A program made the translations under genes and the position numbers. A stretch of 64,000 nucleotides of DNA from Cryptomeria japonica (Eukaryota > Streptophyta > Pinopsida > Cupressales > Cupressaceae). Numbering within the stretch: position 1 is the first letter of the stretch; each line of letters starts with the position of its first letter. The DNA lies in the NCBI RefSeq assembly GCF_030272615.1, contig NC_081408.1, positions 399,617,889 through 399,681,888 of the forward strand. Reading direction: 5' to 3'. This document shows, in pieces, positions 11,451-21,605 of the stretch. The notes under the pieces are model-generated. The model was not told where the DNA came from and made no database searches. It saw only the letters and a list, made by a program, of their open reading frames with translations.

Positions 11451-12548
11451 ATGCACAGAACGAGATCAGTCATGAAAGGACAATCTTTATCCCAGTTAGA
11501 TTTCTCTCAACGGAAGAACAAAAACAAAGAATCCATGAATGAATCCATGAGAGAACGGTACAGTCAGTATAAATATGAAAGCAACCAACATTCACCTTTA
11601 AGAGAACGAGATAGAGCAACTACTTCAAGCCCAGTGAATGAGGATTTGGTTGTAGCATATAAAGCTCAGAAGGGGCGATGCCAAATTCCCCCTGGTTTCG
11701 AAAATCATGAAGCACGGTCCAGACAAAACACACCGCTTTCATCAGGATCAGGTATGGCAGATCCTGCAGATAGATTTACAGATTTAACTAGACAAATGAT
11801 GGAGGCAGCTGCTGAGATGGGAGATTTAGGAAGGACTCAGGAATGTTTGGAACTGTGTGCTAAATTAGGCATAAATGTTGGTGAAGATGACTTTAATAAA
11901 GATGTAAACAGCTACAAGAAAAAATATGCTCAGGGAGTGGGTAAGACAAAGAGTAATGATTTTAAGGCTTATGAGAACCCCTTGTTTGGTAACAGAAGGG
12001 ATGATCATGTGCAATCAAGTGCACCACCAGTCCAGCCAAATTCACATACAAACTTCACTGCTTGTAATCAGTACCCACCTCCTGGTCAATTTTATAACCA
12101 ACATCCACCCCCTAATCAGTTTCAATATCAGCACCAGAATCAATACCCTCTTCCTTATCAAAATCAGATGCCCTTATATGGTAATATGAACCAAAACTTT
12201 GGGAATCCTCATGGGGGGCATGGACTAATAAATATGGAACAAATGAAGCAGTTTGATTTTTCAGGAATGATGGTATACCCATATCCTATCCCAAATGAAA
12301 TCAGGACAGCAATACCAAGATTCACAGGAAGTAATGCAGTTTCAGGTGAGGCTCATTGTAAAGCCTTTGATGCAGTAATCGAGGATTTTGGTTTACCGTA
12401 TGAAGATGTTAAGATCAGGTTGTTTATGCAGTCATTAATAGAAGATGCAAGAGATTGGTTTAGGACGTTGCCTGATGCATCCATTAGAAATCTTGCAGAA
12501 TTCAAAGACTTGTTCCTTGAGCAATATGGAGACCATAACAGCCCTTAG
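11451..12548 (+). CDS. F Gag, N-terminal 365 codons
   Basis: The ORF begins at ATG 11451, 116 bp after the 5' LTR. The N-terminal half is polar and basic. Residues ~205-265 are rich in Pro, Gln, Asn and Tyr. Residues ~285-360 have the Gag core (I-P-R-F-T-G, then C-K-A-F, then M-Q-S-L-I-E-D-A-R-D-W-F, then F-L-E-Q-Y-G). A TAG at 12546 ends the frame inside the Gag core and the same frame continues at once, so this is one Gag broken by a single stop. Gag would build the cytoplasmic particle. The stop could be a C-to-T type mutation, as expected in methylated plant DNA. Confidence 0.88.
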   Translation: MHRTRSVMKGQSLSQLDFSQRKNKNKESMNESMRERYSQYKYESNQHSPLRERDRATTSSPVNEDLVVAYKAQKGRCQIPPGFENHEARSRQNTPLSSGSGMADPADRFTDLTRQMMEAAAEMGDLGRTQECLELCAKLGINVGEDDFNKDVNSYKKKYAQGVGKTKSNDFKAYENPLFGNRRDDHVQSSAPPVQPNSHTNFTACNQYPPPGQFYNQHPPPNQFQYQHQNQYPLPYQNQMPLYGNMNQNFGNPHGGHGLINMEQMKQFDFSGMMVYPYPIPNEIRTAIPRFTGSNAVSGEAHCKAFDAVIEDFGLPYEDVKIRLFMQSLIEDARDWFRTLPDASIRNLAEFKDLFLEQYGDHNSP

Positions 12549-12554
12549 TTTGCT

Positions 12555-15500
12555 TTGCATGAAATCATTAGCATAAAAAAGGAGCAAAATGAATCAGTGA
12601 TAGATTTTAACAAAAGATTTAACAGGGTTCTAAACAAAATCCCCAATAGGATGAAACCAGTACCTGAGGTGAGCATTCTATATTACATCAATGCTTATGA
12701 TAGTAAAACAAACTATGAGCTGAGAACCAGAAATCCTAGAGACCTTCGGGATGTTATGAAAGATGCCATTGTTATAGAAAATAACAGGAAGGCTGCTGGT
12801 AAAGTGGGAAAAAGAGAAGATGCAAGGTTGTACAATCCTAAAGCGCCCAAGGTTAATAGAGATGAAGATAAGCTTGACAAAGTTTTAAATGCCCTAAAAG
12901 ATTTATCTGTAAGGGTAAACAAAACAGAGAAACAACAATACTACCGTCCCGAGAGGCCCAGATTGCATGACATGCCCTATAACACTACATGGAAGGATGG
13001 AAAACCAGTAGACAGGAACCATAGAGATAATCAGCAAATTCCAGATCCTTTGAAAATAACAGTAAACTATACTCAAGATGATGACATGTGGTGTTATGCT
13101 TGCAATATGCCACACGCTCCTTCTTTGTGCGCAGTAGCAAAAGGATTGCAGGAGGAAGAGGATGGTTATGAAGAACATATGGGTGACCCAACTGTTAACA
13201 TGATATCCTTTGCTCAAGAAGGAAGATCAGATTCCATGAACATTGATCAATGCTCTGTGTTACCTGTGACCACCAGCAAAAATGAAAGTGTTAAGCTCAG
13301 AACCCCTACTGAAGAAGAGAAAAGAAGAATTACAGCTTATGTCGTTGCACAAGCAAAAAGGACTTATGATCTAAGGAATAGGATGGTGAATCCAGAGCAA
13401 GGTAAACCTACTAGTCTTTTTATGAAAGAAACTGATGAGACACTCAAGCGAATAAACAAAGGAACTAAGACTAAGGAGGTTGTACCAAAGAATAATAAGA
13501 AGGGTCATGATGTTCAAAAGGAAGAAATAGTAAAACTTCCTTCAGCACAACACTCTACTTCATTTGATATTTCAACTGCATTAACACAATTAAAAGTTTC
13601 TGTTCCATTGATGGAAATAATGAGGTTTCTTGAGTACAGAGAAAAAACTTTGGAGATGATTTCAGGTATCCAAGAAGAGAAGTTAAATGAACAGAAACAA
13701 GAAGTTCCAACAGGTGACAGTAATGAACAAATGGCCCCAGTTATATATTTAGGGTCCACTATAACCAAAAACCCAACACAGGTAGACCCATTTTATCTCA
13801 CTTTGGTGATAAACAACAAGAAAATAAGGAATTGTATGATCGATTCAGGAGCAGCTATAAATGTCATGCCTGTTGGGGTAATGAAAGAACTTGGATTGGA
13901 GGTTGATACTACCTTTGGGAAATGCTATGGCATGGACAACAGATCAGTCCCAGTGGTTGGTGTTATGAAAGATGTAGAGTTCAGACTAGCAGCCTGTCCA
14001 GAAGCATCGTATAAAACAGATATTACAGTGGTAGATGTTCCTCCAAACTATGGAATGTTGTTGTCTAGGCAGTGGTCAAATATGATTGGTGGATATGTGC
14101 AGCTGGATTTGTCATACGCTATGATTCCAATCAATGGACAGGAAGTAAAAATTGACAGAGAACCCCGGTCCACATATATCATAGAATACATGGAAGAAAC
14201 AGTGAATCAAATATGTTTTTTACAAACTGATATGGACAACTTCCAAGTACAGTTAACAAAACCTAAATTTAAAGAGTGGATCCCCATTGAGTCATGTCTA
14301 ACTAAAAAAGATGGTCAAATATGGAAAATGTTCTTTGATGGGTCTTGTAGCAAGGAAGGAAGTGGGGCTGGAATCCTATTTATTTCACCCACAGGGGAAA
14401 TGTACAAATATTCTTTCAAGTTGTTATTTGAATGCACTAATAACATTGCCGAATATGAAGCTCTACTCACTGGTCTTAACATAGCAGTCAAACATGGAAT
14501 TAAATTGCTAAGTGTCTTTGGTGATTTAGAATTGATAGTTTCACAAGTAAAGGAAAAATATGCCTCAAGACACCTAAGACTGAAACAATACAGGAATGCT
14601 GTTTGGGATACTATGGAGCTTTTTGATGCTTTTCAGATAAATTGGATAGATAGGTCGAAGAACATCATGGCAGACTTTCTGGCAAATATTGCACTAAAAG
14701 ATAATGATATAACGCTGACTGGGATGTCTGAAGTAGAGATGAAAGTAAGACCATCTGTTCCTGACAATTTATACAATTGGCAAGTGTTTCAAGATGATAC
14801 AGAGCTGCTGAACTTCTTACAAGGTATTGATCATTATCAAACTCAAGCTATAAACTTTAATGATTTTGTGGAAAAAATTGAAGGTAAGGAAACTTTATTT
14901 GGACATGAAATTATACAACTGAAGTCAAATAAATTACCAAGAGGCCTAGTAGCATTAGAAAGAACTTTTAATGCTCAGGATGTGATTGAGACTAAAGGAT
15001 CAACTGTTAAAGAGAGTGATGTTGAACAAATCAATCTAGGAAGCGATGAAGCCCCCAGAAATGTTTTTATTGGAAAAAAATTAACTCCTACCATGAGGCA
15101 ACAACTGATAATGTTGCTAAAAAGGTACAAACATGTGTTTGCGTGGTCTTATGGAGATCTCAAAGCTTACAGGGAAGATATTTTTCAACATGAGATACCA
15201 CTTAAACCAGAAGCTAAACCATTCAGACAAAAGCAGAGACCTATTAATCCAACATTGTTACCAAAAATGAGGGAAGAGATTATAAAGATGAAAGACGCGG
15301 GAATAATTGAACCATGCAGATATTCCACATGGGTTTCTAACTTGGTACCAGTCAGGAAGAAAAATGGGGATATTAGATTATGTGTAGACTTTAGAAATTT
15401 AAATATATCATCTCTAAAGGACAACTATCCATTGCCAAATATGGATAACATGCTGCAGAGGGTAACAGGGTGTGAGCTGCTTTCTATGATGGATGGATTT

Positions 15501-15899
15501 TCAGGTTACAATCAGGTGAAAGTTAGAGAAAGTGAAAAATATAAGATAGCCTTTACAACTCCATGGGGCACTTATGTCTATGCACGAATGCCATTCGGAT
15601 TGACTAATGCCGGTGCTACATTTCAAAGGGCAATGGATGTGGCTTTTGCGGAACTGATTGATGTAATCATGGTAGTATACCAAGACGACTTAATTGCATA
15701 CTCAAAGAAAGCTAATGATCATTGTGAGCACCTTGAAAAGATATTTAAAAGGGCCTTAGAATATGGGATTTCCTTGAATCCTAAGAAATGCCACTTTGGT
15801 GTTGAAGAGGGAAAGTTACTTGGACACATAGTATCCAAGGAAGGGGTGAGAATTGACCCTGAAAGGGTAGCTGCTATCAATGAGGTTCCCATCCCCTGA
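12555..15899 (+). CDS. F Gag end, protease, extra RNase H and reverse transcriptase
   Basis: This uninterrupted 1,114-codon frame (TTG at 12555; really a continuation of Gag) covers the Gag core end (1-90) and a Cys/His motif W-C-Y-A-C-N-M-P-H (~178-186). The aspartic protease has D-S-G-A at residue 430. An RNase H-like domain at ~590-715 has catalytic-type acidic residues in F-F-D-G-S-C (D595), A-E-Y-E-A-L, F-G-D-L-E-L and M-A-D-F-L-A-N. The reverse transcriptase (~830-1110) has LCVDFRNLN, a MPFGLTNAGATFQ block and Y-Q-D-D at 1042-1045. The extra RNase H lies before the RT, and a second RNase H follows it. A TGA at 15897 breaks the frame near the end of the RT; the same frame continues. Confidence 0.92.
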   Translation: MHEIISIKKEQNESVIDFNKRFNRVLNKIPNRMKPVPEVSILYYINAYDSKTNYELRTRNPRDLRDVMKDAIVIENNRKAAGKVGKREDARLYNPKAPKVNRDEDKLDKVLNALKDLSVRVNKTEKQQYYRPERPRLHDMPYNTTWKDGKPVDRNHRDNQQIPDPLKITVNYTQDDDMWCYACNMPHAPSLCAVAKGLQEEEDGYEEHMGDPTVNMISFAQEGRSDSMNIDQCSVLPVTTSKNESVKLRTPTEEEKRRITAYVVAQAKRTYDLRNRMVNPEQGKPTSLFMKETDETLKRINKGTKTKEVVPKNNKKGHDVQKEEIVKLPSAQHSTSFDISTALTQLKVSVPLMEIMRFLEYREKTLEMISGIQEEKLNEQKQEVPTGDSNEQMAPVIYLGSTITKNPTQVDPFYLTLVINNKKIRNCMIDSGAAINVMPVGVMKELGLEVDTTFGKCYGMDNRSVPVVGVMKDVEFRLAACPEASYKTDITVVDVPPNYGMLLSRQWSNMIGGYVQLDLSYAMIPINGQEVKIDREPRSTYIIEYMEETVNQICFLQTDMDNFQVQLTKPKFKEWIPIESCLTKKDGQIWKMFFDGSCSKEGSGAGILFISPTGEMYKYSFKLLFECTNNIAEYEALLTGLNIAVKHGIKLLSVFGDLELIVSQVKEKYASRHLRLKQYRNAVWDTMELFDAFQINWIDRSKNIMADFLANIALKDNDITLTGMSEVEMKVRPSVPDNLYNWQVFQDDTELLNFLQGIDHYQTQAINFNDFVEKIEGKETLFGHEIIQLKSNKLPRGLVALERTFNAQDVIETKGSTVKESDVEQINLGSDEAPRNVFIGKKLTPTMRQQLIMLLKRYKHVFAWSYGDLKAYREDIFQHEIPLKPEAKPFRQKQRPINPTLLPKMREEIIKMKDAGIIEPCRYSTWVSNLVPVRKKNGDIRLCVDFRNLNISSLKDNYPLPNMDNMLQRVTGCELLSMMDGFSGYNQVKVRESEKYKIAFTTPWGTYVYARMPFGLTNAGATFQRAMDVAFAELIDVIMVVYQDDLIAYSKKANDHCEHLEKIFKRALEYGISLNPKKCHFGVEEGKLLGHIVSKEGVRIDPERVAAINEVPIP

Positions 15900-15956
15900 A
15901 CTATCAAGGCCATTCAATCATTCTTAGGACAAATTAATTTTGTAAGAAGGTTTATT

Positions 15957-16433
15957 TTGAATTTTGCAGACATAGTAAAACCTATAGTAAGGATGTTAAA
16001 GAAAGAGGCCCAAATAGATTGGACTGAGGAAGCAATTCATTCCTTTGTGGCGATAAAAAGGGCAATTTCTGAGGCACCAGTACTAATCTCCCCAGATTTT
16101 GGCAGACCTTTTATAATATTCTCATTCGCCTCCTATCACACAATAGCGGCAGTATTGTTGCAGAAAAATCCAGAAGGGTATGAGCAGCCCATTGCATATT
16201 TTACCAAGTCTTTGAGCCCTTCGGAAGTAAAATATGAATTGAATGAAAAGCAAGCTTACGCTTTGGTCAAATCAGTAAAACAGTTTAGACCATACTTGGT
16301 AGGGGCTGAAGTTATAGCTTATGTTCCCAATGCAGCAGTAAAAGATATCTTCAGACAGACTGAGGTCATGGGTAAAAGGTGTAAATGGATCAACCAAATA
16401 CAAGAATTCAACATTGAGCTAAAAATCTCATAG
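15957..16433 (+). CDS. F classical RNase H domain (RT connection plus RNase H)
   Basis: These 158 codons are in the same frame as the RT. They show the chromovirus/Tat-type connection (F-L-G-Q-I-N-F-V-R-R-F just upstream, then I-V-R-M-L-K-K), then S-F-A-S-Y-H-T-I-A-A-V-L-L-Q, then I-A-Y-F-T-K-S-L and N-E-K-Q-A-Y-A-L. The position that normally holds the first catalytic Asp of this RNase H (usually D-A-S) reads F-A-S, so it may be inactive. That is interesting because an extra RNase H sits upstream. A TAG at 16431 ends this piece, and the frame then continues into integrase. Confidence 0.85.
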   Translation: MNFADIVKPIVRMLKKEAQIDWTEEAIHSFVAIKRAISEAPVLISPDFGRPFIIFSFASYHTIAAVLLQKNPEGYEQPIAYFTKSLSPSEVKYELNEKQAYALVKSVKQFRPYLVGAEVIAYVPNAAVKDIFRQTEVMGKRCKWINQIQEFNIELKIS

Positions 16434-16451
16434 GTCATCAAAAGACAAGGG

Positions 16452-17801
16452 TTGGCCAAACTCATGACAGGAACTGAAATTGAGGAGTCTTGTGTGAATC
16501 AAGTTGAGTGGGAAGAAGCTAACTTCAGTATTGAGAATACAGCATGGTACACTGATATCATATACTACCTTAAGCACTTGAAATGCCTGGATGGTATGAC
16601 TGATAATCAGAAGAGAGCTTTGAAGTTAAAATCTGCAAGATATGTGATTGCCAATGGGGACTTATATTGGAAAAATAGAGATGGGATATTATTGTTATGC
16701 CTAGATAGCCACCAAGCAGAGAAAGTTCTTCATGAGATGCATGATGGGGTTTGTGGTGGTCATTTTTCGGCTAAGACTACTGCACATAAGATATTGAGAG
16801 CTGGATATTTTTGGCCATGTGTTTTCAATGACTCTTATAAATATGTCAGAAAGTGTGAAGCTTGTCAAAAGTTTTCAAACAAAATGAAATATCAAGGGTC
16901 ACTCCCATTGAGACCAATGTTGGCTGAGGAACCATTTCAACAATGGGGGATAGATTTCATAGGAGAAATATCAAAAAAATCTAGTGGAGGACACAGATGG
17001 ATATTAGTCACTACAGATTATTTTACCAAATGGGTGGAGGCAATACCCACTAGACAGGCCACTAGCAAAGTGGTGATAAAATTTTTAATGGAAAACATTA
17101 TTACTAGATTCAGTGTTCCTGCAAAGATCATCTCAGACAATGGTATGTCCTTTAGGTCGGAGGAATTCAATACTTTTTGTGGAGAATATGGCATCAAGAT
17201 ATCACATTCTTCTCCTTACCACCCTCAAGGGAATGGGCAGGCTGAATCAAGCAACAAGAATATCCTAAAGATCATTAAAAAGATGCTGGGGCAGAACAAG
17301 AAAGCATGGGATTCAAAGTTGAATCTTGCATTATGGGCAGATAGGATAACTGTGAAGAAATCTACAGGAAAGTCTCCATTTGAGTTGGTTTATGGCAAAA
17401 GGGCCAGACTGCCTTTGGATAATCTCTTGCCTGTACATAGATTCATAACTCAAGAGGGGATAGATCTTGAAGACCCATCACAAGAAAGGATAATGCAGTT
17501 AGTAGAACTTGATGAAGTCAGAGCAGAGGCTCAGAGGCAGAATATCAGGATTCAAAATCAAATGAAGAAGTTGTATGACAAGAGGACGTCAGATAGAAAA
17601 TTTTGTGTAGGCGATTGGGTTTTAATGTGGAATGCCAGGAGTCAGGACAAAGGCAAGCATGGTAAATTTGAAGCCTTATGGATCGGCCCATATGTGATCA
17701 TAGATAAAAAGGGAGAGGATTCCTATTTGCTCCAAAACACAACAGGGGAGGTCCAAGAATTCCCAGTACATGGACAATTCTTGAAAAACTTCTTTTCTTA
17801 A
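16452..17801 (+). CDS. F integrase
   Basis: This 449-codon piece is in frame with the RT. It has the zinc-binding HHCC region (His near 94-104, C135 and C138) and the rve core with a DDE triad: D168 in G-I-D-F-I-G-E, D229 in I-S-D-N-G and E265 in Q-A-E-S-S-N, giving D-x35-E. The C-terminal domain has G-D-W-V-L-M-W and W-I-G-P-Y-V-I. It ends P-V-H-G-Q-F-L-K-N-F-F-S and TAA at 17799. Integrase would insert the cDNA into host DNA. All catalytic residues are present. The conserved end is also found in element C (53349). Confidence 0.93.
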   Translation: MAKLMTGTEIEESCVNQVEWEEANFSIENTAWYTDIIYYLKHLKCLDGMTDNQKRALKLKSARYVIANGDLYWKNRDGILLLCLDSHQAEKVLHEMHDGVCGGHFSAKTTAHKILRAGYFWPCVFNDSYKYVRKCEACQKFSNKMKYQGSLPLRPMLAEEPFQQWGIDFIGEISKKSSGGHRWILVTTDYFTKWVEAIPTRQATSKVVIKFLMENIITRFSVPAKIISDNGMSFRSEEFNTFCGEYGIKISHSSPYHPQGNGQAESSNKNILKIIKKMLGQNKKAWDSKLNLALWADRITVKKSTGKSPFELVYGKRARLPLDNLLPVHRFITQEGIDLEDPSQERIMQLVELDEVRAEAQRQNIRIQNQMKKLYDKRTSDRKFCVGDWVLMWNARSQDKGKHGKFEALWIGPYVIIDKKGEDSYLLQNTTGEVQEFPVHGQFLKNFFS

Positions 17802-17932
17802 ACATATTATATCATATGTACAGTAGATTAGGATCCATTTCCATTGTAAATACCATCATGTATCTGCGATACCCAGAGATTCTGAATTCTTGAAGACATA
17901 CACAATATGCCTCCATCCTCAGTTAGAGCCAC
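17802..17932 (+). other. F pol-to-LTR spacer
   Basis: A short non-coding gap. I do not see a classic polypurine tract directly before the LTR. It ends TTAGAGCCAC, resembling CTAGAGTCAC before the 3' LTR of element C. Confidence 0.5.
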
Positions 17933-19915
17933 TATTGAACACTATATTTGAAATATAAAAAAAAAAAATATTTCCATAAGCGTGAAAGACTAAAAGATTT
18001 TTGGCCAAGAAATTGTATCGAGCATTTCAAAAGGAGTTTTATCGAAAGAGTGCTTTCATCGAAATAGAGCATGACGTGTAAAGCACTATGCAAAAGGTCT
18101 TCGGTGGAATATCACTTTCGGTAAATCAAGGAAACTACTCATCGATACTCCAAGTTTCATCGAAAAGTGAAAACAAAAAGCAATAGGCAAAAAGTGATTT
18201 CGAAGAAATATAACTACCGAAGAAACTCATAAAGCATTCATCGAAATGCAAATCTCATCGATAACATAATGTCGAACAAGAACAGAGGTGTTTTATCGAT
18301 AAAAGAGGATATCGAAGGAAAAGGACTTTCGATGAACTTGCATGAACTTTCACTGAAGAACAGAACTCATCGAAATACGATTTCGATGAAACTTGCAAAT
18401 GACTTATCGAAAGAAAGTTTGTCGATGAAAAGACGATTTCGGTGAGTCTTGAAAATGGCTTCTCGACATGGGCTACTCACCGAAAAGGTAATATCGAGGA
18501 GAATGGGCTTTCGATGAAAGATTAAAACACTCGGTCGAAGACAAGGGTTTCATCGAAAACTTGAATTACGATCATTTTGATCGAATTGTACTTCCCGCGA
18601 AAGAGTTAAAGACCCAAGTGAAGAATGTCACATCTGCAATTAAGTTTAAACACTTGAGTAGCCGTTGTAGACGCAGAACATTAACTGTGCACAAGTTTCC
18701 CATACGATTACAGCTGAACTGATCGAATTTTCATAGGAGCCAGATTAATGCCAAAAGACTGAAAATTGCGAGGACTTGCAGAATGAGCTTATCAGCGTCA
18801 AAGATTGGGCTTTGTCAGAAATGGATCGAAGTAAAGACATGGCCCCTACCGTCAACCAGATGATATTCAAATATATGTCGCAAGGAGAAGAATTGAAGAA
18901 ACAGAGTGCTAAAATCAAAACCTTTAAAGATGATGATTATATTCATCATTTAGGAATTCTTAATCTCTTTTTGCTTAAGTTTGTTAGAAACGTTTAAACT
19001 AATGATTAGCATTTCGAAAAGACGTGTCTTTTCATTAATAGCTTTCGTTCCCATATATATATGAGAATGGTTTTTGTAATATGGGGGAAGAAAAAGATAC
19101 ACGATAAGAAGCGGGCGATGTATGATAGCCTGTAAGTTTTACAAACTTCGATGGAATACATGCTATGAACTGTTGTTTTTCTTTGCGTATGTGTTGTGGA
19201 TTATTTCACTTTGTTTTGGCAATCGTCTGTGATATTATCTAAAGTGATAAGGTTATTCATATTCTTGAAATCAAATTTGTGCTTCATGTTATAAGGTTGA
19301 AACAAAAGTTTTGCTTGCGAATTGTAATTGTTCCTCGCAGTACTTCATTGATTGGTCCCTTAAAGGTAGGGTTAAATTCATTCAATCAACATATGATATA
19401 AGCATTCAAATTGATCTCAAAAGAAATAATAACCGACAGGTCTATAAAAGGGTGGATTAAAAAACTGTCTCACAGGCTCGCATGATAAGTCCTGAAGAAA
19501 GTATAATGACTCTGTAGCCCAAACAGCAAGGAAGGCACTGGTTAAATTCAGATTACACTTATCACCATATTCATCATATGTTATTTTAAAGCAATAGAAG
19601 TAATTAGGAAACATAGATCGAATAGCTTCTACAACAACAATCTTGAACTCATCTACTATATCTCCATTCTAGGAACCTATGCCATTCTGCAACTAGGAGA
19701 TATCAGATTAAGAAACTAAATCTGCTATAAAAAGCATTAGTTGAAGGAACAACTAGTGAGTAGGTATACCCGCCTAGGTCCTGCAGAGCCTAAAGTGAGA
19801 GAGTTAGTAACCAAATAGGTTCACTCTATAAGTTGGCCAAGTCAATTGGAGGGTTTGATCATAGGAGTTGGCATTTCCTTAGAATCTATCCAATCTGTTG
19901 ATTTGAGACCCAACA
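17933..19915 (+). repeat. F 3' LTR (1,983 bp)
   Basis: It is nearly identical to the 5' LTR, with a single copy of the 100-bp unit. It starts TATTGAACA instead of TGTTGAACA. It is followed by the target duplication AGGGG. The LTR ORF remnant recurs at 18776-18997. Confidence 0.93.
18776..18997 (+). pseudogene. Remnant of LTR-encoded ORF, C-terminus (F 3' LTR)
   Basis: This is the LTR-paired copy of the remnant at 10195-10416, with a few substitutions. It shows that the 3.0-kb deletion was already present in the mother element. Confidence 0.8.
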
Positions 19916-20106
19916 AGGGGAACTTGGCTGCTTTCAATCATGATTTCCCCCTTCTCTATCTTCCCTTTTACTTTGTCAATCAAAGTCGTAAGATCCTAAG
20001 TCCACTAGGGGCTTGGCACATCTTGCCTCCTTGATGTGGTAAAAGTCTTTCAATCTTGTTTCCTTGTACTTTACCGACAGTATTGGTGTATGCTCATACT
20101 CCCGCT
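19916..20106 (+). other. T1 3' non-coding region, second half
   Basis: T1 resumes directly after F and its AGGGG duplication and runs to the polypurine tract. No ORF is supported. Confidence 0.7.
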
Positions 20107-20121
20107 AAAGTGGGGGCTAAA
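20107..20121 (+). other. T1 polypurine tract
   Basis: AAAGTGGGGGCTAAA directly precedes the LTR start TGTAGTG; it would be the plus-strand priming site. Confidence 0.75.
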
Positions 20122-21605
20122 TGTAGTGTAATAAATTTGTGACCCTAGCAATTTTTGACTACATTAGGGTCCTCACACATGCGAGATTGAATCCCTTAGC
20201 CTAATCGGAGACTAAAGACTACTCAACCCTTAATTTCTGCTTCTCCCTTGGCCTCCACACCACCCTGTCTGCACTCTACCCTAGAGAAAGGGGCAGGACA
20301 GGGGCGTGGTGCTCCTGTCCCTCCTAAGATAGGGGCATGGCACACTTGTCCTCCCAAGTTAGGGGCATGGTGCCCCTATCCTTGGCCTATTTTGGGACAA
20401 TACCCATTCCTGAGCTTGCATTGTAGGTTGTGCAGTGAGCGGGAAAACTTCCCCAATGTCAGCCTATGACAAAAATCAGTTTCATTAACCCTAATTAACA
20501 TGTATTTAAGTTGCATTTACCCTCTCATTTGCATAAGTTGGAATGGGATGAGTGGGAAGTTTACATGAGATCAAGAATTCAAGAGCATTCAAGCATTCAA
20601 GCATCCCTTTCAAGCATTGAGCATCTCAAGTATCCCTTCAAGGCTAGGTGTTGTATTCAAGTCAAGGATTCAACCATTGAAGATGAGATTGATTCCAACA
20701 TTCAATTATACACAAGCATTTCTATCAACATTTCTATCACAACCTCCCTTGAGGTGATTTACATTTCAGTCTTTCATTTACATTTACTTGCAAGTACTTT
20801 ATTTAATTACTTGGTTAATTCCAAAACTGGGGTTTGACCTGAAGGCAAACCCACAATCCCAACCCCTTTTCCTCTCTTTTCTGTGTGTAGGTTGTAGGTG
20901 CGCAGCTGTATTTTCGGATTTGGACTTCATTTGCAGAGGTGGAAAAACCCTTTTCATTTCGTGGATTTTTCAAAGGACCGTGTACATTCCCACCACGGTT
21001 TGAGCAACTTTTCCTCAAATTCGCAGGGCGACTTCGTCTCAACATATTACTGCTAGATCCAGGTGCACATCTTCATCCCATACTCTGATCTCAAAAAAGC
21101 CCACTTCACTTGGTGTGAAATTCTTAGGCGAATAGATGCTATCCTCATTTACAACAACATATGGTACATTATCACGACTGATTATGCACTTAGGATGATC
21201 ATTGTTCTCATCCTCTGGAACTCATACAAACTTGGATGGACATTGGGTGTTGGTGACATGATAAGAGGCTTCTACCCGTCCACTTTTTGTTGGCATGAGA
21301 GTGTGATGATTTGGGATCCCTTAATCAGCTTGGTAATCGGAATGCTTCAAGATAACAGAGTTACAAATTCCAGTACTACTGGTTGCGTCATAATAGGAAG
21401 AGGGGATCAACTTATCATTCCCATTTCATTCAAAAACTTGCTTCTTCTTTGGAGGTTGAATCTAGTGAATTTTCTTCCCCTCTTCCAATGTAATGCATCA
21501 AAAGTGTTTGAAGGGAAATCTGTAGTGAAACTCTTATCTCTCCTTGGAGGGAAAGGGTAGTTTCCTCTTGATCTCTCATTCACACATTTTTCACCCACCA
21601 TTACA
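20122..21605 (+). repeat. T1 3' LTR
   Basis: The LTR starts TGTAGTGTAAT after the polypurine tract and ends CCATTACA. The end is set by comparison with T2, where CCATTACA is followed by a primer site. Blocks around 20130-20175, 20810-20880 and 21055-21075 match the T2 LTR on the minus strand. ORFs inside it are unsupported. Confidence 0.75.
20300..20389. repeat. Three tandem ~30-bp units in T1 LTR
   Basis: The unit AGGGGCATGG followed by about 20 C/T-rich bases occurs at about 20300, 20331 and 20361. A shorter, related GCATGGCACC stretch occurs in the T2 LTR near 57065. Confidence 0.75.

Larger units (their letters stand above)
9252..19915 (+). mobile_element. F: near-intact Ty3/gypsy element, Tat-like, dual RNase H
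   Basis: F has an LTR at 9252-11334, a primer site at 11338-11355, gag-pol at 11451-17801 and an LTR at 17933-19915, flanked by AGGGG at 9247-9251 and 19916-19920. By eye the LTRs differ at roughly 20-25 positions over 1,983 bp, apart from one 100-bp tandem duplication, so the insertion is young. The 3' LTR starts TA where the 5' copy starts TG. Gag-pol is one frame with three stop codons (12546, 15897, 16431). Domain order and the Arg-tRNA-like primer site fit the Tat lineage. Its LTR family also includes solo LTR D, which has about 3.0 kb extra. Confidence 0.93.
1..21605 (+). mobile_element. T1: non-autonomous gag-protease LTR retrotransposon, interrupted twice
   Basis: T1 is visible as three pieces: 1-963, 5936-9251 and 19916-21605. 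They are joined across solo LTR E and gypsy element F, both with clean target duplications. It codes for Gag, a protease-like domain and a long proline-rich/basic tail, then goes straight to a non-coding 3' region, a polypurine tract and an LTR. No reverse transcriptase or integrase is present. The 5' LTR lies left of the window. A sister copy, T2, lies on the minus strand with the same protein order, so lack of polymerase is a family trait. It resembles the TR-GAG type described in plants; that comparison is from general knowledge, not a search. Confidence 0.8.

Noticed and set aside
12713..15913. Several minus-strand ORFs of 60-104 codons under F gag-pol
   Set aside because: They are shadows of a strongly supported plus-strand polyprotein.
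20248..21560. ORFs of 71-165 codons in the T1 3' LTR
   Set aside because: Inside an LTR, without counterpart frames in the T2 LTR and without motifs.
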